A DNA stretch of 64,000 nt from Rhizobium indicum (GTDB lineage Bacteria; Pseudomonadota; Alphaproteobacteria; Rhizobiales; Rhizobiaceae): positions 992,001 through 1,056,000 of the forward strand of contig NZ_CP054022.1 of NCBI RefSeq assembly GCF_005862305.2, read 5' to 3'. The position numbers and the translations under genes are program-made. Below the pieces are notes generated by a model. That model did not search any database, had not been told where the DNA came from, and saw nothing but the letters and a program-made list of their open reading frames with translations. Below, one piece after another: positions 8,160 to 16,481 of this stretch (positions are counted from its first letter, which is position 1; each line of letters begins with the position of its first letter).

Positions 8160-8666
8160 TTAGGCGGCCTTCTTGCCCTTGGCATTTGCAGACGCCTGGG
8201 CAAGCTGGGTCAGCTTCTTGTCGGTGGCTACTTCTTCGGCAAGGTTTGCCTGAAGCAGCGGAACGGCATCCTTCAGGCCGAGCTGGTTTGCCCAGGCGAT
8301 GAGAGTGCCGTAACGGGCGATCTCGTAGTGTTCGACGGCCTGGGCCGAAGAGATGAGACCGGCATCCAACGCCGGCGATCCTTTGAACTCTTCCATGATC
8401 TCTTCACCCTCGGCGATGATGCCCTGGATTGCTTCACATGTCTTGCCGCGTGCGGGCTTGCCGAGAAGCTCGAATACCTGATCGAGACGTTCGATCTGCC
8501 CCTGAGTTTCGTCGCGGTGCTGCAGGAATCCTGCTTTGCCTTCTTCTGACTGGGCGGCGCGAGCCATTTTCGGCAGCGCCTTCAGGATCTGCTTTTCCGC
8601 GAAATAGATGTCCTTGAGTGTATCAAGGAAAAGGTCATCAAGTGTCTTGGTGGTGGTAGTCGCCAT
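8160..8666 (-). CDS. YciE/YciF-type ferritin-like protein (DUF892)
   Basis: A 168-residue four-helix-bundle protein of the DUF892 family. The expected iron-ligand helices are visible (LKDIYFAEKQILKALPKMA, HRDETQGQIERLDQVFELLG, SAQAVEHYEIARYGTLIAWA, LLQANLAEEVATDKKLTQLA). Family members are stress induced, and some have ferroxidase or dimanganese/diiron centres. The lysine-rich tail NAKGKKAA is typical of rhizobial members. The start has AGGAGGATTAACC before it. A strong EcfG-type promoter lies about 90-115 bases upstream. A decayed paralogue fragment lies at 26998-27120. Confidence 0.88.
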   Translation of the reverse strand: MATTTTKTLDDLFLDTLKDIYFAEKQILKALPKMARAAQSEEGKAGFLQHRDETQGQIERLDQVFELLGKPARGKTCEAIQGIIAEGEEIMEEFKGSPALDAGLISSAQAVEHYEIARYGTLIAWANQLGLKDAVPLLQANLAEEVATDKKLTQLAQASANAKGKKAA

Positions 8667-8756
8667 GGTTAATCCTCCTGTGGCATGGGCTTGCGCGGGG
8701 TAAACGCCGCGTGGTTTTGGTTGTTCAAAGGGCGCCGGGCTGATCCGCAGCTAGGT

Positions 8757-8781
8757 AACCACGCGGGACGATCGTTGTTCC
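8757..8781 (-). promoter_or_regulatory. EcfG-type promoter (DUF892 gene)
   Basis: On the minus strand: GGAAC (8781-8777), 16 bases, GGTT (8760-8757). Confidence 0.6.
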
Positions 8782-9305
8782 CTTAGGCTTTGCTTTCTCT
8801 CCAGCTTCCCTACGAGAAGAAACTTGGTCGTCACGGAACGATGTTTTCATCAAGCCACTGTGCCATCGCCTTCTTTTCAGCAAGGTTTACCTGGAGGGCA
8901 GCGCTGGCCGAAAATCTCCGTGTTGACCGTCCCGAACTTCGCACGCCCGGCGCTTCTTTTCCGGTCGAGCGCGCGTCGCCCTGTCGCAAGGGCGTCATCG
9001 ACCGCGTCGGCGTCGCGTTTTCGGTCAGTGGGGAAACGAGTTCGGAGGCAGTTGCCGAGGGCGACGGCGAGCTAACATAGGGCGGCGCGCCTTTGATCTC
9101 TGAGCGAAGCCGGGTACTCCGAAGTCAGAGCAAGGCACAGGCCTTTGCCTTACCGTCGACAAGTCTTTCCACGGTGCCGATGAGGCACGCTGCGCGCCTC
9201 AAGAGTTCGATCCCCGTCATCGTTGAGCCGCCAGAGATGCTCCGAGTATCTTGTCTCAAAGACGAGCCTGTCCGTCGGAGGGCTTACCTACCTCTCCAGA
9301 CCAAA
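8782..9305. other. Gap with a possible DUF892-like C-terminal scrap
   Basis: No complete gene. On the minus strand at 8839-8910 one frame reads AALQVNLAEKKAMAQWLDEN, then IVP and stop, which resembles the tail of a DUF892-type protein. It has no recognisable upstream part. Confidence 0.3.
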
Positions 9306-10331
9306 TCATTCCTCGGCGTCGGAATAGTTTTTGTACTGCAGCTTTTGGAGGGACGCATCCAGCCTCAGGATGAGCCCGGTCGGGGCGTAATCAACGGTGA
9401 CCTCTCCGAAGGCGGATAGACTGGAGGTGATGAGCCGGCAGCCAAAGCCCTTCCTGCTCGGAACTTCCACTACGGGGCCCCCGACCTCCCGCCAACTGAA
9501 GTTCAGGCGCTTGTCGCCCGCCTCGTCGCGCACGGACCACACGATTTCGATCGTCCCGGTACCCACCGACAGCGCACCATACTTGTTGGCATTGGTGACA
9601 AGTTCGTGCAGCACGAGGGAGAACGCAAGCGCCGCCCGGGGACCCAATTCAACCGCGGGACCGACTGATTGGAAACGTGCTGACGACTCAAGTCCGAGAT
9701 TAGTCGCGGTCGCCTCGACAATCGTCGCCATGGTGGTGCCCAGCCAATTCTGCTGCAGCAAAATGTCGTGCGCTTTCGAAAAAGCATTGATCCGCGCCGA
9801 GATCGCCTGTTCCGCATCCTCCATGCAACTGGCGTTTCGGAAGGATTGACTGGTGATAGCCTGAACGACGGCCAGCGTATTCTTCATGCGGTGAGAGAGT
9901 TCGTGCATCAGGACGCGCTGTCGCTGCTCGTTTTCTCTCTGCTCCGTGCGATCTCTCAGAATCTTCACAAAGCCCTCGACTTCGCCGTCATCCGACGTCA
10001 ACGCCATCATCTGACCCGACGCCCAGAACAACGATCCGTCCTTGCGAACGTGCCAGCGTTCGTCGTTGCCATGGCCTTCCGCTAAAGCCGCGGTCATCTC
10101 CCGTTTGAGAATCCCCCCCTGCAGGTCTTCCTGCGTGAAAATTACGGCTGCGGGCTTGCCGATAATCTCAGCCTCGTCCCATCCGAGGATCCGTCGCGCG
10201 CCCTCATTCCACGTGGTCACCAGGCCATCCAGATCCATAGAGATGATCGCATATTCGATCGCGCTTTGGAGGATAGCTTCGAGAAAGCGCTCTCGGGAGC
10301 GGCTGGAATTGGAAAAAAGTCTCATGATCAT
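9306..10331 (-). CDS. PAS-containing HWE-family sensor histidine kinase
   Basis: A 341-residue soluble kinase. PAS domain at about 15-130 (AIISMDLDGLVTTWNEGARR, FTQEDLQGG, RKDGSLFWASG). The HWE phosphotransfer helix has His147 in HELSHRMKNTLAVVQAITSQ. The ATPase has LVLHELVTNANKYGALS, the W-x-E element NFSWREVGG, and a conserved C-terminal glycine-rich RKGFGCRLI. The start is not certain: MIM at 10331 is the first plausible one, with GGAGG 14 bases upstream. A receiver gene on the same strand ends 313 bases upstream. No membrane segment, so it senses a cytoplasmic or diffusible cue. Confidence 0.85.
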   Translation of the reverse strand: MIMRLFSNSSRSRERFLEAILQSAIEYAIISMDLDGLVTTWNEGARRILGWDEAEIIGKPAAVIFTQEDLQGGILKREMTAALAEGHGNDERWHVRKDGSLFWASGQMMALTSDDGEVEGFVKILRDRTEQRENEQRQRVLMHELSHRMKNTLAVVQAITSQSFRNASCMEDAEQAISARINAFSKAHDILLQQNWLGTTMATIVEATATNLGLESSARFQSVGPAVELGPRAALAFSLVLHELVTNANKYGALSVGTGTIEIVWSVRDEAGDKRLNFSWREVGGPVVEVPSRKGFGCRLITSSLSAFGEVTVDYAPTGLILRLDASLQKLQYKNYSDAEE

Positions 10332-10644
10332 ATGGTGCGCCTGATCCTCCGGAGCTGCAAGGCTGATCGAGCACATCCGGATTTTATAGCGGAGGCCATC
10401 GTATTGGCAAAGGCCGCAGCAGGTGACACGTTGTTCGGCAAGTCTCGGAGGGCCCGCGCCATAATCCAAATGGATGGCCATCTCGGAAATAAAGGAACGC
10501 GAGCCGCGTTATTGGGCGATCTCCTATTAAGCGCGGAAGCCATTCATCGAAAAAAACTCCACGGGGATTTGCCTTCCGCATCGTCAAAGGCGGCCCGGGC
10601 ACCGGCCTTAACATCCGATGGCAGGAGACGGCGGCGAGCGCCCG
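10332..10644. other. Gap between receiver and kinase
   Basis: Contains the GGAGG before the downstream kinase. No GGAAC-type promoter or gene is seen. Confidence 0.4.
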
Positions 10645-11094
10645 CTATTTTAGGTACTCTTCGATCACCTTGATTAGGGCTTCAGCGGAATAGGGCTTCT
10701 GCAACCAAGCGATCGGCGAGGCCGCCGAGGCTCTTTCATGGGTTCGAGCATCCGCATAGGCGGTGGCAAAAATCGAGCGGACGCCGAGCGTTGTAAACAA
10801 CTCGATCGCGGCTTGGACACCATCTTTGCGACCGGCCAGTCGAATGTCCATGATCGCAAGGTCCGGACTGGTTGATCCGGCGATGGAAATTGCCTCATCG
10901 GCCGTCACTGCGATGCCGACGACCTCAAAACCTGCATCAAGAAGGCGATTTTCAATCTCGAGTGCTATAAGATATTCGTCCTCTGCAATCAGAATGCGTG
11001 GCGGCCTTCCACCTGTCGCGGCCTGTTTGGCCTCCTCGGCGGATCCGGCATTGGAGCCGCTGGTGTCATTGGCGGGGGGCCCGAACAAGGTCAT
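10645..11094 (-). CDS. Response regulator receiver protein
   Basis: A 149-residue protein: a disordered N-terminal 30 residues, then a receiver (RILIAEDEYLIALEIENRLL), phospho-acceptor in LAIMDIRLAGRKDG, switch region SIFATAYAD, and conserved Lys in WLQKPYS. No DNA-binding domain. Its ATG overlaps the TGA of the upstream kinase (ATGA), so it is translated with that kinase and is probably its phosphorylation target. Confidence 0.88.
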   Translation of the reverse strand: MTLFGPPANDTSGSNAGSAEEAKQAATGGRPPRILIAEDEYLIALEIENRLLDAGFEVVGIAVTADEAISIAGSTSPDLAIMDIRLAGRKDGVQAAIELFTTLGVRSIFATAYADARTHERASAASPIAWLQKPYSAEALIKVIEEYLK

Positions 11095-12506
11095 GAATCA
11101 AGGCTGCTTTCCGATTGAGATTGATTGGTGAAACGGACGGTGCATCGCGCCCCCGGCCCTGGAGCAACCGAGAACGAGCCGCGCAGCTGCCGGACCAGGC
11201 CGGAGACGAGACCGGTTCCGGATGAACGTCGGCCCGTGACCTTGAAATCGAAGCCAGGACCGTTGTCACGGACCGTCAGCTCGAAGTCGCCTTCCGACCG
11301 TTTGAGTGATATCCATATCTCGCAATTGCCTTCGTCATCACAGCCGTGCTTCGCAGCGTTTGTGAGAAGCTCGTTCAGAACGAGAGCCAGAGGCATTGTG
11401 ACGTCATTCGCCAGGTTTCCGGCGTCGACGTCGATGTGGAGCGTGACGTTTTTCGAGAACGCTTGTCTTGCACTGTCGCACACCGCACGGACAAAATTGC
11501 GTGCCTCCACCTCGGAGCGGTCATGTTCCGTATAAAGCGCCTGCTGCGCCGAAGCCATGGCCCCAACACGCTGAGCTGCATCACCCAGAACAACGCTTGC
11601 CTCTCGGCTATTGCTTTCGCGCTGCGCCGAACGGATCAAGGCGTAGAGCATCATCATGTTGTTTTTGACGCGATGATTGAGCTCGTCGAGGAAAACCCGC
11701 TGATTGCTCTCGGCCAGCTTGCGGTCGCTGATGTCGACCAGCATGTTTACCGCCCCTGTTAGCTCGCCGTCGTCATTGCGCATAGGCGTGGGGAAGGGAA
11801 GGAAGGGAAACATCGAGCCGTCGGGCCGCTGAGCCATGGCCTCTACACCTCGCACAGGGCGGTTTTCCTTAAGGGTGATCGCCATCGGGCATTCGTTATG
11901 TGGCAGCGGCTGCCCATCGGCCGTGAACAGCCGAAAAGTCACACACCATTCGTCCTCGCCGATGATCGGCTCCCTGCCGGCCAAATCGGCGGCCGCACGG
12001 TTGAAATACGTGATCTTGCCCTGTGCGTCGGTCGTGTAGACGGCGGCAGGAAGCGCTTCAAGAACCTGGCGCATTTCTTCGTCTTTGCGCACCAGTTGCC
12101 GCCTTACCCGGACGATCTCGGTAACATCGGTTGTGAAACAGCGGGTGTGGATGAATTCGCCCTTGCGGATCTGAGCACTGGAAGTGGTTTCGACGTGCTT
12201 GATCGTGCCGTCTTTGGCACGCATCCGGGCCGGAAAGCGGACGAGCTTTTCCCCGGACGCCAAGCGCGTTAACATCTCGTCTATGGTGTGTGGGTCTGCA
12301 TGAAATTCAGAAATCGGCCGGCCGACGTATTCGTCGGCTGCGTAGCCGAGGAGATCCAATTCCGCCTGATTGGCGCGCAAGATGGTGCCGTCAGCCCCAA
12401 CCAGATGCAGGGCAACGGCACCATTTTCAAAAAAGTCTTCGTAATCTTCGGGGAAAATATCAGTTTGGGCAATGGGGGTGCCGCTCACCAATTCAACCTT
12501 GCCCAT
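11091..12506 (-). CDS. Two-PAS HisKA_2-type sensor histidine kinase
   Basis: A 471-residue soluble kinase. First PAS at about 20-130 (GAVALHLVGADGTILRANQA), second PAS at about 145-260 (ALPAAVYTTDAQGKITYFNR). The HisKA_2 helix has His278 in DELNHRVKNNMMMLYALIRS. The HATPase has VLNELLTNAAKHG and the G box DNGPGFDF. It is the first gene of an operon with the overlapping receiver gene. A GGAAC-N16-GGTT promoter sits about 45-70 bases upstream, so this two-component pair is probably part of the general stress regulon rather than only an input to it. Confidence 0.88.
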   Translation of the reverse strand: MGKVELVSGTPIAQTDIFPEDYEDFFENGAVALHLVGADGTILRANQAELDLLGYAADEYVGRPISEFHADPHTIDEMLTRLASGEKLVRFPARMRAKDGTIKHVETTSSAQIRKGEFIHTRCFTTDVTEIVRVRRQLVRKDEEMRQVLEALPAAVYTTDAQGKITYFNRAAADLAGREPIIGEDEWCVTFRLFTADGQPLPHNECPMAITLKENRPVRGVEAMAQRPDGSMFPFLPFPTPMRNDDGELTGAVNMLVDISDRKLAESNQRVFLDELNHRVKNNMMMLYALIRSAQRESNSREASVVLGDAAQRVGAMASAQQALYTEHDRSEVEARNFVRAVCDSARQAFSKNVTLHIDVDAGNLANDVTMPLALVLNELLTNAAKHGCDDEGNCEIWISLKRSEGDFELTVRDNGPGFDFKVTGRRSSGTGLVSGLVRQLRGSFSVAPGPGARCTVRFTNQSQSESSLDS

Positions 12507-12551
12507 TTAATCTCCTCAATTCCCTCAATTAACGCCAACTTAACTCTGTTA

Positions 12552-12576
12552 AACCCGCCAAGTGTATTTTGGTTCC
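12552..12576 (-). promoter_or_regulatory. EcfG-type promoter (kinase-receiver operon)
   Basis: On the minus strand: GGAAC (12576-12572), 16 bases, GGTT (12555-12552). Confidence 0.6.
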
Positions 12577-12907
12577 TGCTCGGTCTTATAGAACAGCGTG
12601 ACGTCGAAATGGCGCTGAAGCTGACTGGTGCCCTTGAACGAGTACCGACCATCGACCCTGTTGTTTCAAAAGGCCCTTCATATCCATTACCCAAGGTGGT
12701 GTGAACATATTGACCGATTTGGGGCCCGAAGCGGTCGTTAGCCGTCGCAAAAATTCGCCGCGACACTCGCAGAACGCATCAAGAAAGACCGGAGTGGCAC
12801 AAAAGTCGGCAGTCCTGCGACTGGGAAGTAAGATGACGCTCAGGCGCATAAGACAGGACTGTGCAGCGCCTGCCCGTCTCAATGGCGATACACGGTTGCT
12901 TGATGCG
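12577..12907. other. Gap, no gene seen
   Basis: Lies between the kinase promoter and the 3' end of serA. No recognisable coding or RNA feature. Confidence 0.4.
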
Positions 12908-14146
12908 TCAGTAGAGCAACCGCGTTCTGATCGTTCCCGGTATATCGCGTAGCGCCCCTAGAATGTAGTCGGCTGTCTGGGACGCGTCCTCGACCTCGAT
13001 GACCACATAACCTGTATTGCCATATGTCTGTAGGAATTCGGCGACGATATTCAGCCCACGTGACGAGAAGACCTCGTTCAACTGGATGAGCATGCCGGGG
13101 CGGTTTTCATGAACATGGATGAACCGCGTGCCGTTCGGGCGTTCGGGCAATTGCACCTGCGGAAAGTTGACGGCGCCCATCGTTGATCCGATGTCGGAAT
13201 ATTCGACCAGCTTTCTGGAGACTTCTCCGCCGATACGCTCCTGGGCCTCTTCTGTCGAGCCGCCGATATGCGGTGTCAGAATGACATTGCTCAAGCCCTG
13301 CAGCGGCGTTTCGAAACGCTCTTTGTTCGATGCCGGCTCCTTGGGAAAAACATCGACCGCAGCGCCCGCCAGATGGCCCTCTTTCAAGACTTTTGCGAGA
13401 GCGTCGAGATCGACCACTGTGCCGCGGGAATTGTTGATGAAGATGGCGCCCTTCTTCATGCGACGCAGTTCGGTTTCGGTGATCATATTGTATGTCGATG
13501 GCGTTTCCGGAACGTGCATCGTCACATAATCAGAGATTTCCAAGAGATCGCCGAGCGAAGCCATCGATTCCGAATTGCCGCGGCGCAGCCTGTCGGAGAG
13601 ATCGAAATAGCGCACCACCATGCCCATGCTTTCCGCAAGAGCGCTCAGCTGCGAGCCGATATTGCCATAGCCGACGATACCGAGGGTTTTTCCGCGGACT
13701 TCGCGGCTGCCGACAGCGGATTTCTCCCATCCGCCCTCATGTGCAGATGCCGAGCGTGGGAAGATCTGCCGCGTCAGCATGATGATCTCGCCGATCACAA
13801 GTTCGGCCACCGAGCGCGTGTTCGAATAAGGCGCGTTGAACACCGGGATTCCGCGACGGCGTGCCGCTTCCAGATCGACCTGGTTCGTGCCGACAGAAAA
13901 ACAGCCGACGGCAATCAGCTTCCTGGCGGATTCGAAAATCTCTTCTGTCAGCTGCGTTCGGGAACGAATGCCGATGATATGTGCATCGGCGATATGGCTT
14001 TTGAGATCCCTGTCATCAAGCGCTTTCGGCAGATGCACGAGGTTGGTGTATCCGCACGACGAAAAATAGTCCACGGCGCTTTGGCTGATGCCTTCAAGCA
14101 GAAGCACGGAAATTCGGTCACGCGAGAGGGAAAGCTGGAGAGGCAT
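12908..14146 (-). CDS. serA: D-3-phosphoglycerate dehydrogenase
   Basis: A 412-residue cytosolic enzyme that oxidises 3-phosphoglycerate to 3-phosphohydroxypyruvate, the first step of serine synthesis. The length and architecture match E. coli SerA (410 aa): a D-2-hydroxyacid dehydrogenase catalytic fold, Rossmann motif GIVGYGNIGSQ near 155, catalytic Arg in INNSRGTVVD, catalytic His in LTPHIGGSTEEAQ, and a C-terminal ACT domain from about 335 (RFIHVHENRPGMLIQLNEVF), the serine-feedback site. The ATG at 14146 has only a weak ribosome binding site. It stands alone. It is probably a second copy, because rhizobia also carry the longer type on the chromosome. Confidence 0.88.
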   Translation of the reverse strand: MPLQLSLSRDRISVLLLEGISQSAVDYFSSCGYTNLVHLPKALDDRDLKSHIADAHIIGIRSRTQLTEEIFESARKLIAVGCFSVGTNQVDLEAARRRGIPVFNAPYSNTRSVAELVIGEIIMLTRQIFPRSASAHEGGWEKSAVGSREVRGKTLGIVGYGNIGSQLSALAESMGMVVRYFDLSDRLRRGNSESMASLGDLLEISDYVTMHVPETPSTYNMITETELRRMKKGAIFINNSRGTVVDLDALAKVLKEGHLAGAAVDVFPKEPASNKERFETPLQGLSNVILTPHIGGSTEEAQERIGGEVSRKLVEYSDIGSTMGAVNFPQVQLPERPNGTRFIHVHENRPGMLIQLNEVFSSRGLNIVAEFLQTYGNTGYVVIEVEDASQTADYILGALRDIPGTIRTRLLY

Positions 14147-14492
14147 AGAGAGACTTTCGTTTTCCGAATTTAAACAAGTCGATGTCGTTTACGGCGCATT
14201 GCAACATGGCTTTGCGACCATCCGACAACCGGTGCAAGCACAAATTCTGCTATTCTCAGCTTCCATTGAGCGCGCCTCGGCGACTGATGCAGAATTGCGC
14301 TAGTCAACTCCGCGACGTCTGCAAGCAGCTTGCTCGCGCTCTTCACCATGTGCGGCCGAAGCTGGTGCTTGGGCCCGGACTTTTCGACGTCTGGCGCAGT
14401 CGAGGGATTCGAACCAGAGGCTCCTTGTCATCGAAAACCGTCGAATTTTCAAGAATGTGCGGGTCTGGAGACTGAGCAGAAATTCCCAGGCG
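14147..14492. other. Gap upstream of serA with a tRNA-like T-arm scrap
   Basis: Contains the serA promoter region. At 14394-14420 (minus) GGTTCGAATCC is followed by CTCGACTGCGCCA, like the 3' end of a tRNA gene. The stems do not pair and the spacing to CCA is one base short, so I do not call a tRNA. Confidence 0.35.
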
Positions 14493-15716
14493 CTAACGCC
14501 ACAATGCCGAAATAGGCACGGCGTATAGATGTTCTCCGAAGGGGACCACCTTTTGATGGTCATACAAAACAAAGCCTGAAACAAATCTTTCTCCAGATGC
14601 TTCGGCCAGGATTCGCAATCCAGAAAAATCAGCGCTCGAGACGGTCGCTGCCGCCTTTATCTCAATGCCGACGATGCGTCCTCTTCTGTCTTCGATAACG
14701 ATATCGACTTCGTTCTGCTGCTTGTCGCGAAAGTGTGAGAATTCAAATCGTTCTTCCCCGCCACTCGCGAGTTTAAGAATTTCGGCGAAGACGAAAGTCT
14801 CCAGTAATGGTCCAAATTGCCCCCTGTCTGCCCGTAGCCGGTCGAGAGAGAGGTCCCGGAGGGAAGCGAGAAGACCAGAATCGAGAAAATGTATTTTGGG
14901 TGTCTTGATGAGACGTTTCAGCTTATTGGAAAACCAGGGCTGCAAGGTTCGAGCGAGGAATAAGCTCTCGAATATGCCGACGTATTTTTGTGTTGTGATG
15001 TGGTTCATCCCGATCGCAGCACCAATGCCGGAATAATTCACGAGTTGACCTGAATGCTCCGCAAGAATGCGTAGCAACCGCGGCATTTGAGTGATCTGCT
15101 CGATTTGTGCCACATCGCGAACATCACGTTGAACGATTGCCTGGATATAATCCGCGTACCAGTCTTGTCTGCGGGTCAGGTTTTTACGGCCCAATGCCTC
15201 GGGATATCCACCTGCCAGAACTGCAACCATCAAGTCGTCGCCGAAGATGGAATCTCCGGCTTTGGCGTCGTTGCGAAAAGCGTCGCGCAAAAAGCTGCCG
15301 CCGGCCGCCCTGATTTCGCTTTGAGCGAGCGGCAGTAATCGGACAACCTCCATGCGTCCTGCGAGCGAGTCCGCTACGCGTGGCAGTGTCATGAGATTGG
15401 CTGAGCCCGTCAGCAGGAAACGTCCCGGACGTTGGTCGGTATCCACACTTTCTTTGATCGCCAGCAGCAGCTCGGGAGCACGCTGAATCTCGTCGATGAT
15501 GGCCCGGTCCATTCCTCTGACGAAGCCAACCGGGTCTCGTTGAGCCGCTTCCAGGGTCGTCGCATTGTCGAGTGTGTAATATTCCATTTCTGGACTGGCC
15601 ATCTTCTTCGCCAGCGTCGTTTTGCCGGATTGTCGGGGGCCGACGATCAATACGACGCGCGTGTCCGACATGGCATCGTTAACACGTTGCTCGGCGAGCC
15701 TTGGATATAGCGCCAT
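14493..15716 (-). CDS. AAA_14 / DUF4143 ATPase
   Basis: A 407-residue P-loop ATPase of the AAA_14-DUF4143 family. Walker A is GPRQSGKTTLAKKM near residue 27 and Walker B is RAIIDEIQRAPE near 72, with sensor-like LLTGSANLMTL. The DUF4143 part follows, with a winged-helix stretch (NYSGIGAAIGMNHITTQKYV). The C-terminal FRDKQQNEVDIVIEDRRGRI-VGIEIKAA carries an E-D-x-ExK pattern like a nuclease-fold core. The biological role of the family is unsettled; it is often solitary and mobile, with toxin/defence links proposed. The ATG follows AAGGAGCAAAAACT. A four-copy 22-bp repeat array lies directly upstream. Confidence 0.85.
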   Translation of the reverse strand: MALYPRLAEQRVNDAMSDTRVVLIVGPRQSGKTTLAKKMASPEMEYYTLDNATTLEAAQRDPVGFVRGMDRAIIDEIQRAPELLLAIKESVDTDQRPGRFLLTGSANLMTLPRVADSLAGRMEVVRLLPLAQSEIRAAGGSFLRDAFRNDAKAGDSIFGDDLMVAVLAGGYPEALGRKNLTRRQDWYADYIQAIVQRDVRDVAQIEQITQMPRLLRILAEHSGQLVNYSGIGAAIGMNHITTQKYVGIFESLFLARTLQPWFSNKLKRLIKTPKIHFLDSGLLASLRDLSLDRLRADRGQFGPLLETFVFAEILKLASGGEERFEFSHFRDKQQNEVDIVIEDRRGRIVGIEIKAAATVSSADFSGLRILAEASGERFVSGFVLYDHQKVVPFGEHLYAVPISALWR

Positions 15717-15732
15717 AGTTTTTGCTCCTTGT

Positions 15733-15810
15733 GACCAGTTGAAGCTATGGCGTTGACTAATTGAAAGTCAATATATGACCATTTGAAATCAAAGTGGCGT
15801 CCGTTTGAAA
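15733..15810. repeat. Four 22-bp-period direct repeats (iteron-like operator)
   Basis: Copies of GACCAnTTGAAA begin at 15733, 15755, 15777 and 15799, exactly 22 bp apart: GACCAGTTGAAG, GACTAATTGAAA, GACCATTTGAAA, GTCCGTTTGAAA. The array covers the promoter region of the AAA_14/DUF4143 gene and ends at its ribosome binding site. Two-helical-turn spacing on one face of the DNA suggests cooperative binding by a regulator, possibly the ATPase itself. Confidence 0.7.
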
Positions 15811-15859
15811 CTGCAAGACAAAGTCGCGGGTGCCCCTTTGCGACATAAATTAGGAGAGA

Positions 15860-15952
15860 GATGCCAAGAAGGCGCTGCTTGAACTTTTCGCTGATTGGTC
15901 ACCGGAACTGACCGAGCTGATCCGCAAAGGCGGGGTACCTGATCAGGAGTGA
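15860..15952 (+). pseudogene. Possible C-terminal scrap of a flavoprotein monooxygenase
   Basis: A 30-codon open stretch reads DAKKALLELFADWSPELTEL-IRKG...E and stop. It resembles a helix found in FAD-dependent monooxygenases. No other part of such a gene is present. Confidence 0.25.
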
Positions 15953-16481
15953 AGCGAAAGCAAATTTATGCATCGATTTCCCATCGCTCCGCCAAGCCGA
16001 GCCGCTTTTAGACAAAGAATGCAAGGCTCTTGAGGGTTCGAACCGCTAACCCTCCTCGATCGAACCGAACCAGTTCACTCGCGCAGGGGGCTCAACGACT
16101 CGGTTATTATACATCGACCAGAGAACCGATAGGGGAGCAGCGTGCAACTTCTCTGCGAATGGGGTCACGCGATCATGATCGTGAAGCACTAGGCCGCGGA
16201 TAAAGCGGTCTCCACAGAGCGGCCGCGCCGCTGATTTGGGTCGGAATCAGACAGACGCGAGTGTGGGTTTCGGTCACTGTTTAAGCACGCGGGGCTTCAT
16301 TTAAATAACGATAAAGCTAAAGTAAGCGCCCTTAAACAAGCCTCGGAACCGCCGGCCGTCTCTAATCCATCGATCACCGGTCGATTTACGATTTGTGGTT
16401 TAAGGCAACCCGTGTAGAATCGGGCTAAGTGCCTGAATTTCTCATAATCATTTTAAAGCCGCCCCGCGATCATTGCTCTCC
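15953..16481. other. Gap, no gene seen
   Basis: A stretch between the repeat-controlled ATPase and the nucleotidyltransferase-HEPN gene. A palindromic GGTTCGAACC occurs near 16040 but no tRNA fold could be drawn. Confidence 0.4.

Noticed and set aside
14390..14420. tRNA 3'-end-like GGTTCGAATCC...CTGCGCCA on the minus strand
   Set aside because: The T-stem does not pair, the distance to CCA is one base short and no D-arm or anticodon arm can be drawn.
16030..16060. GAGGGTTCGAACCGCTAACCCTC resembling a T-arm
   Set aside because: A short palindrome only; no cloverleaf on either strand.
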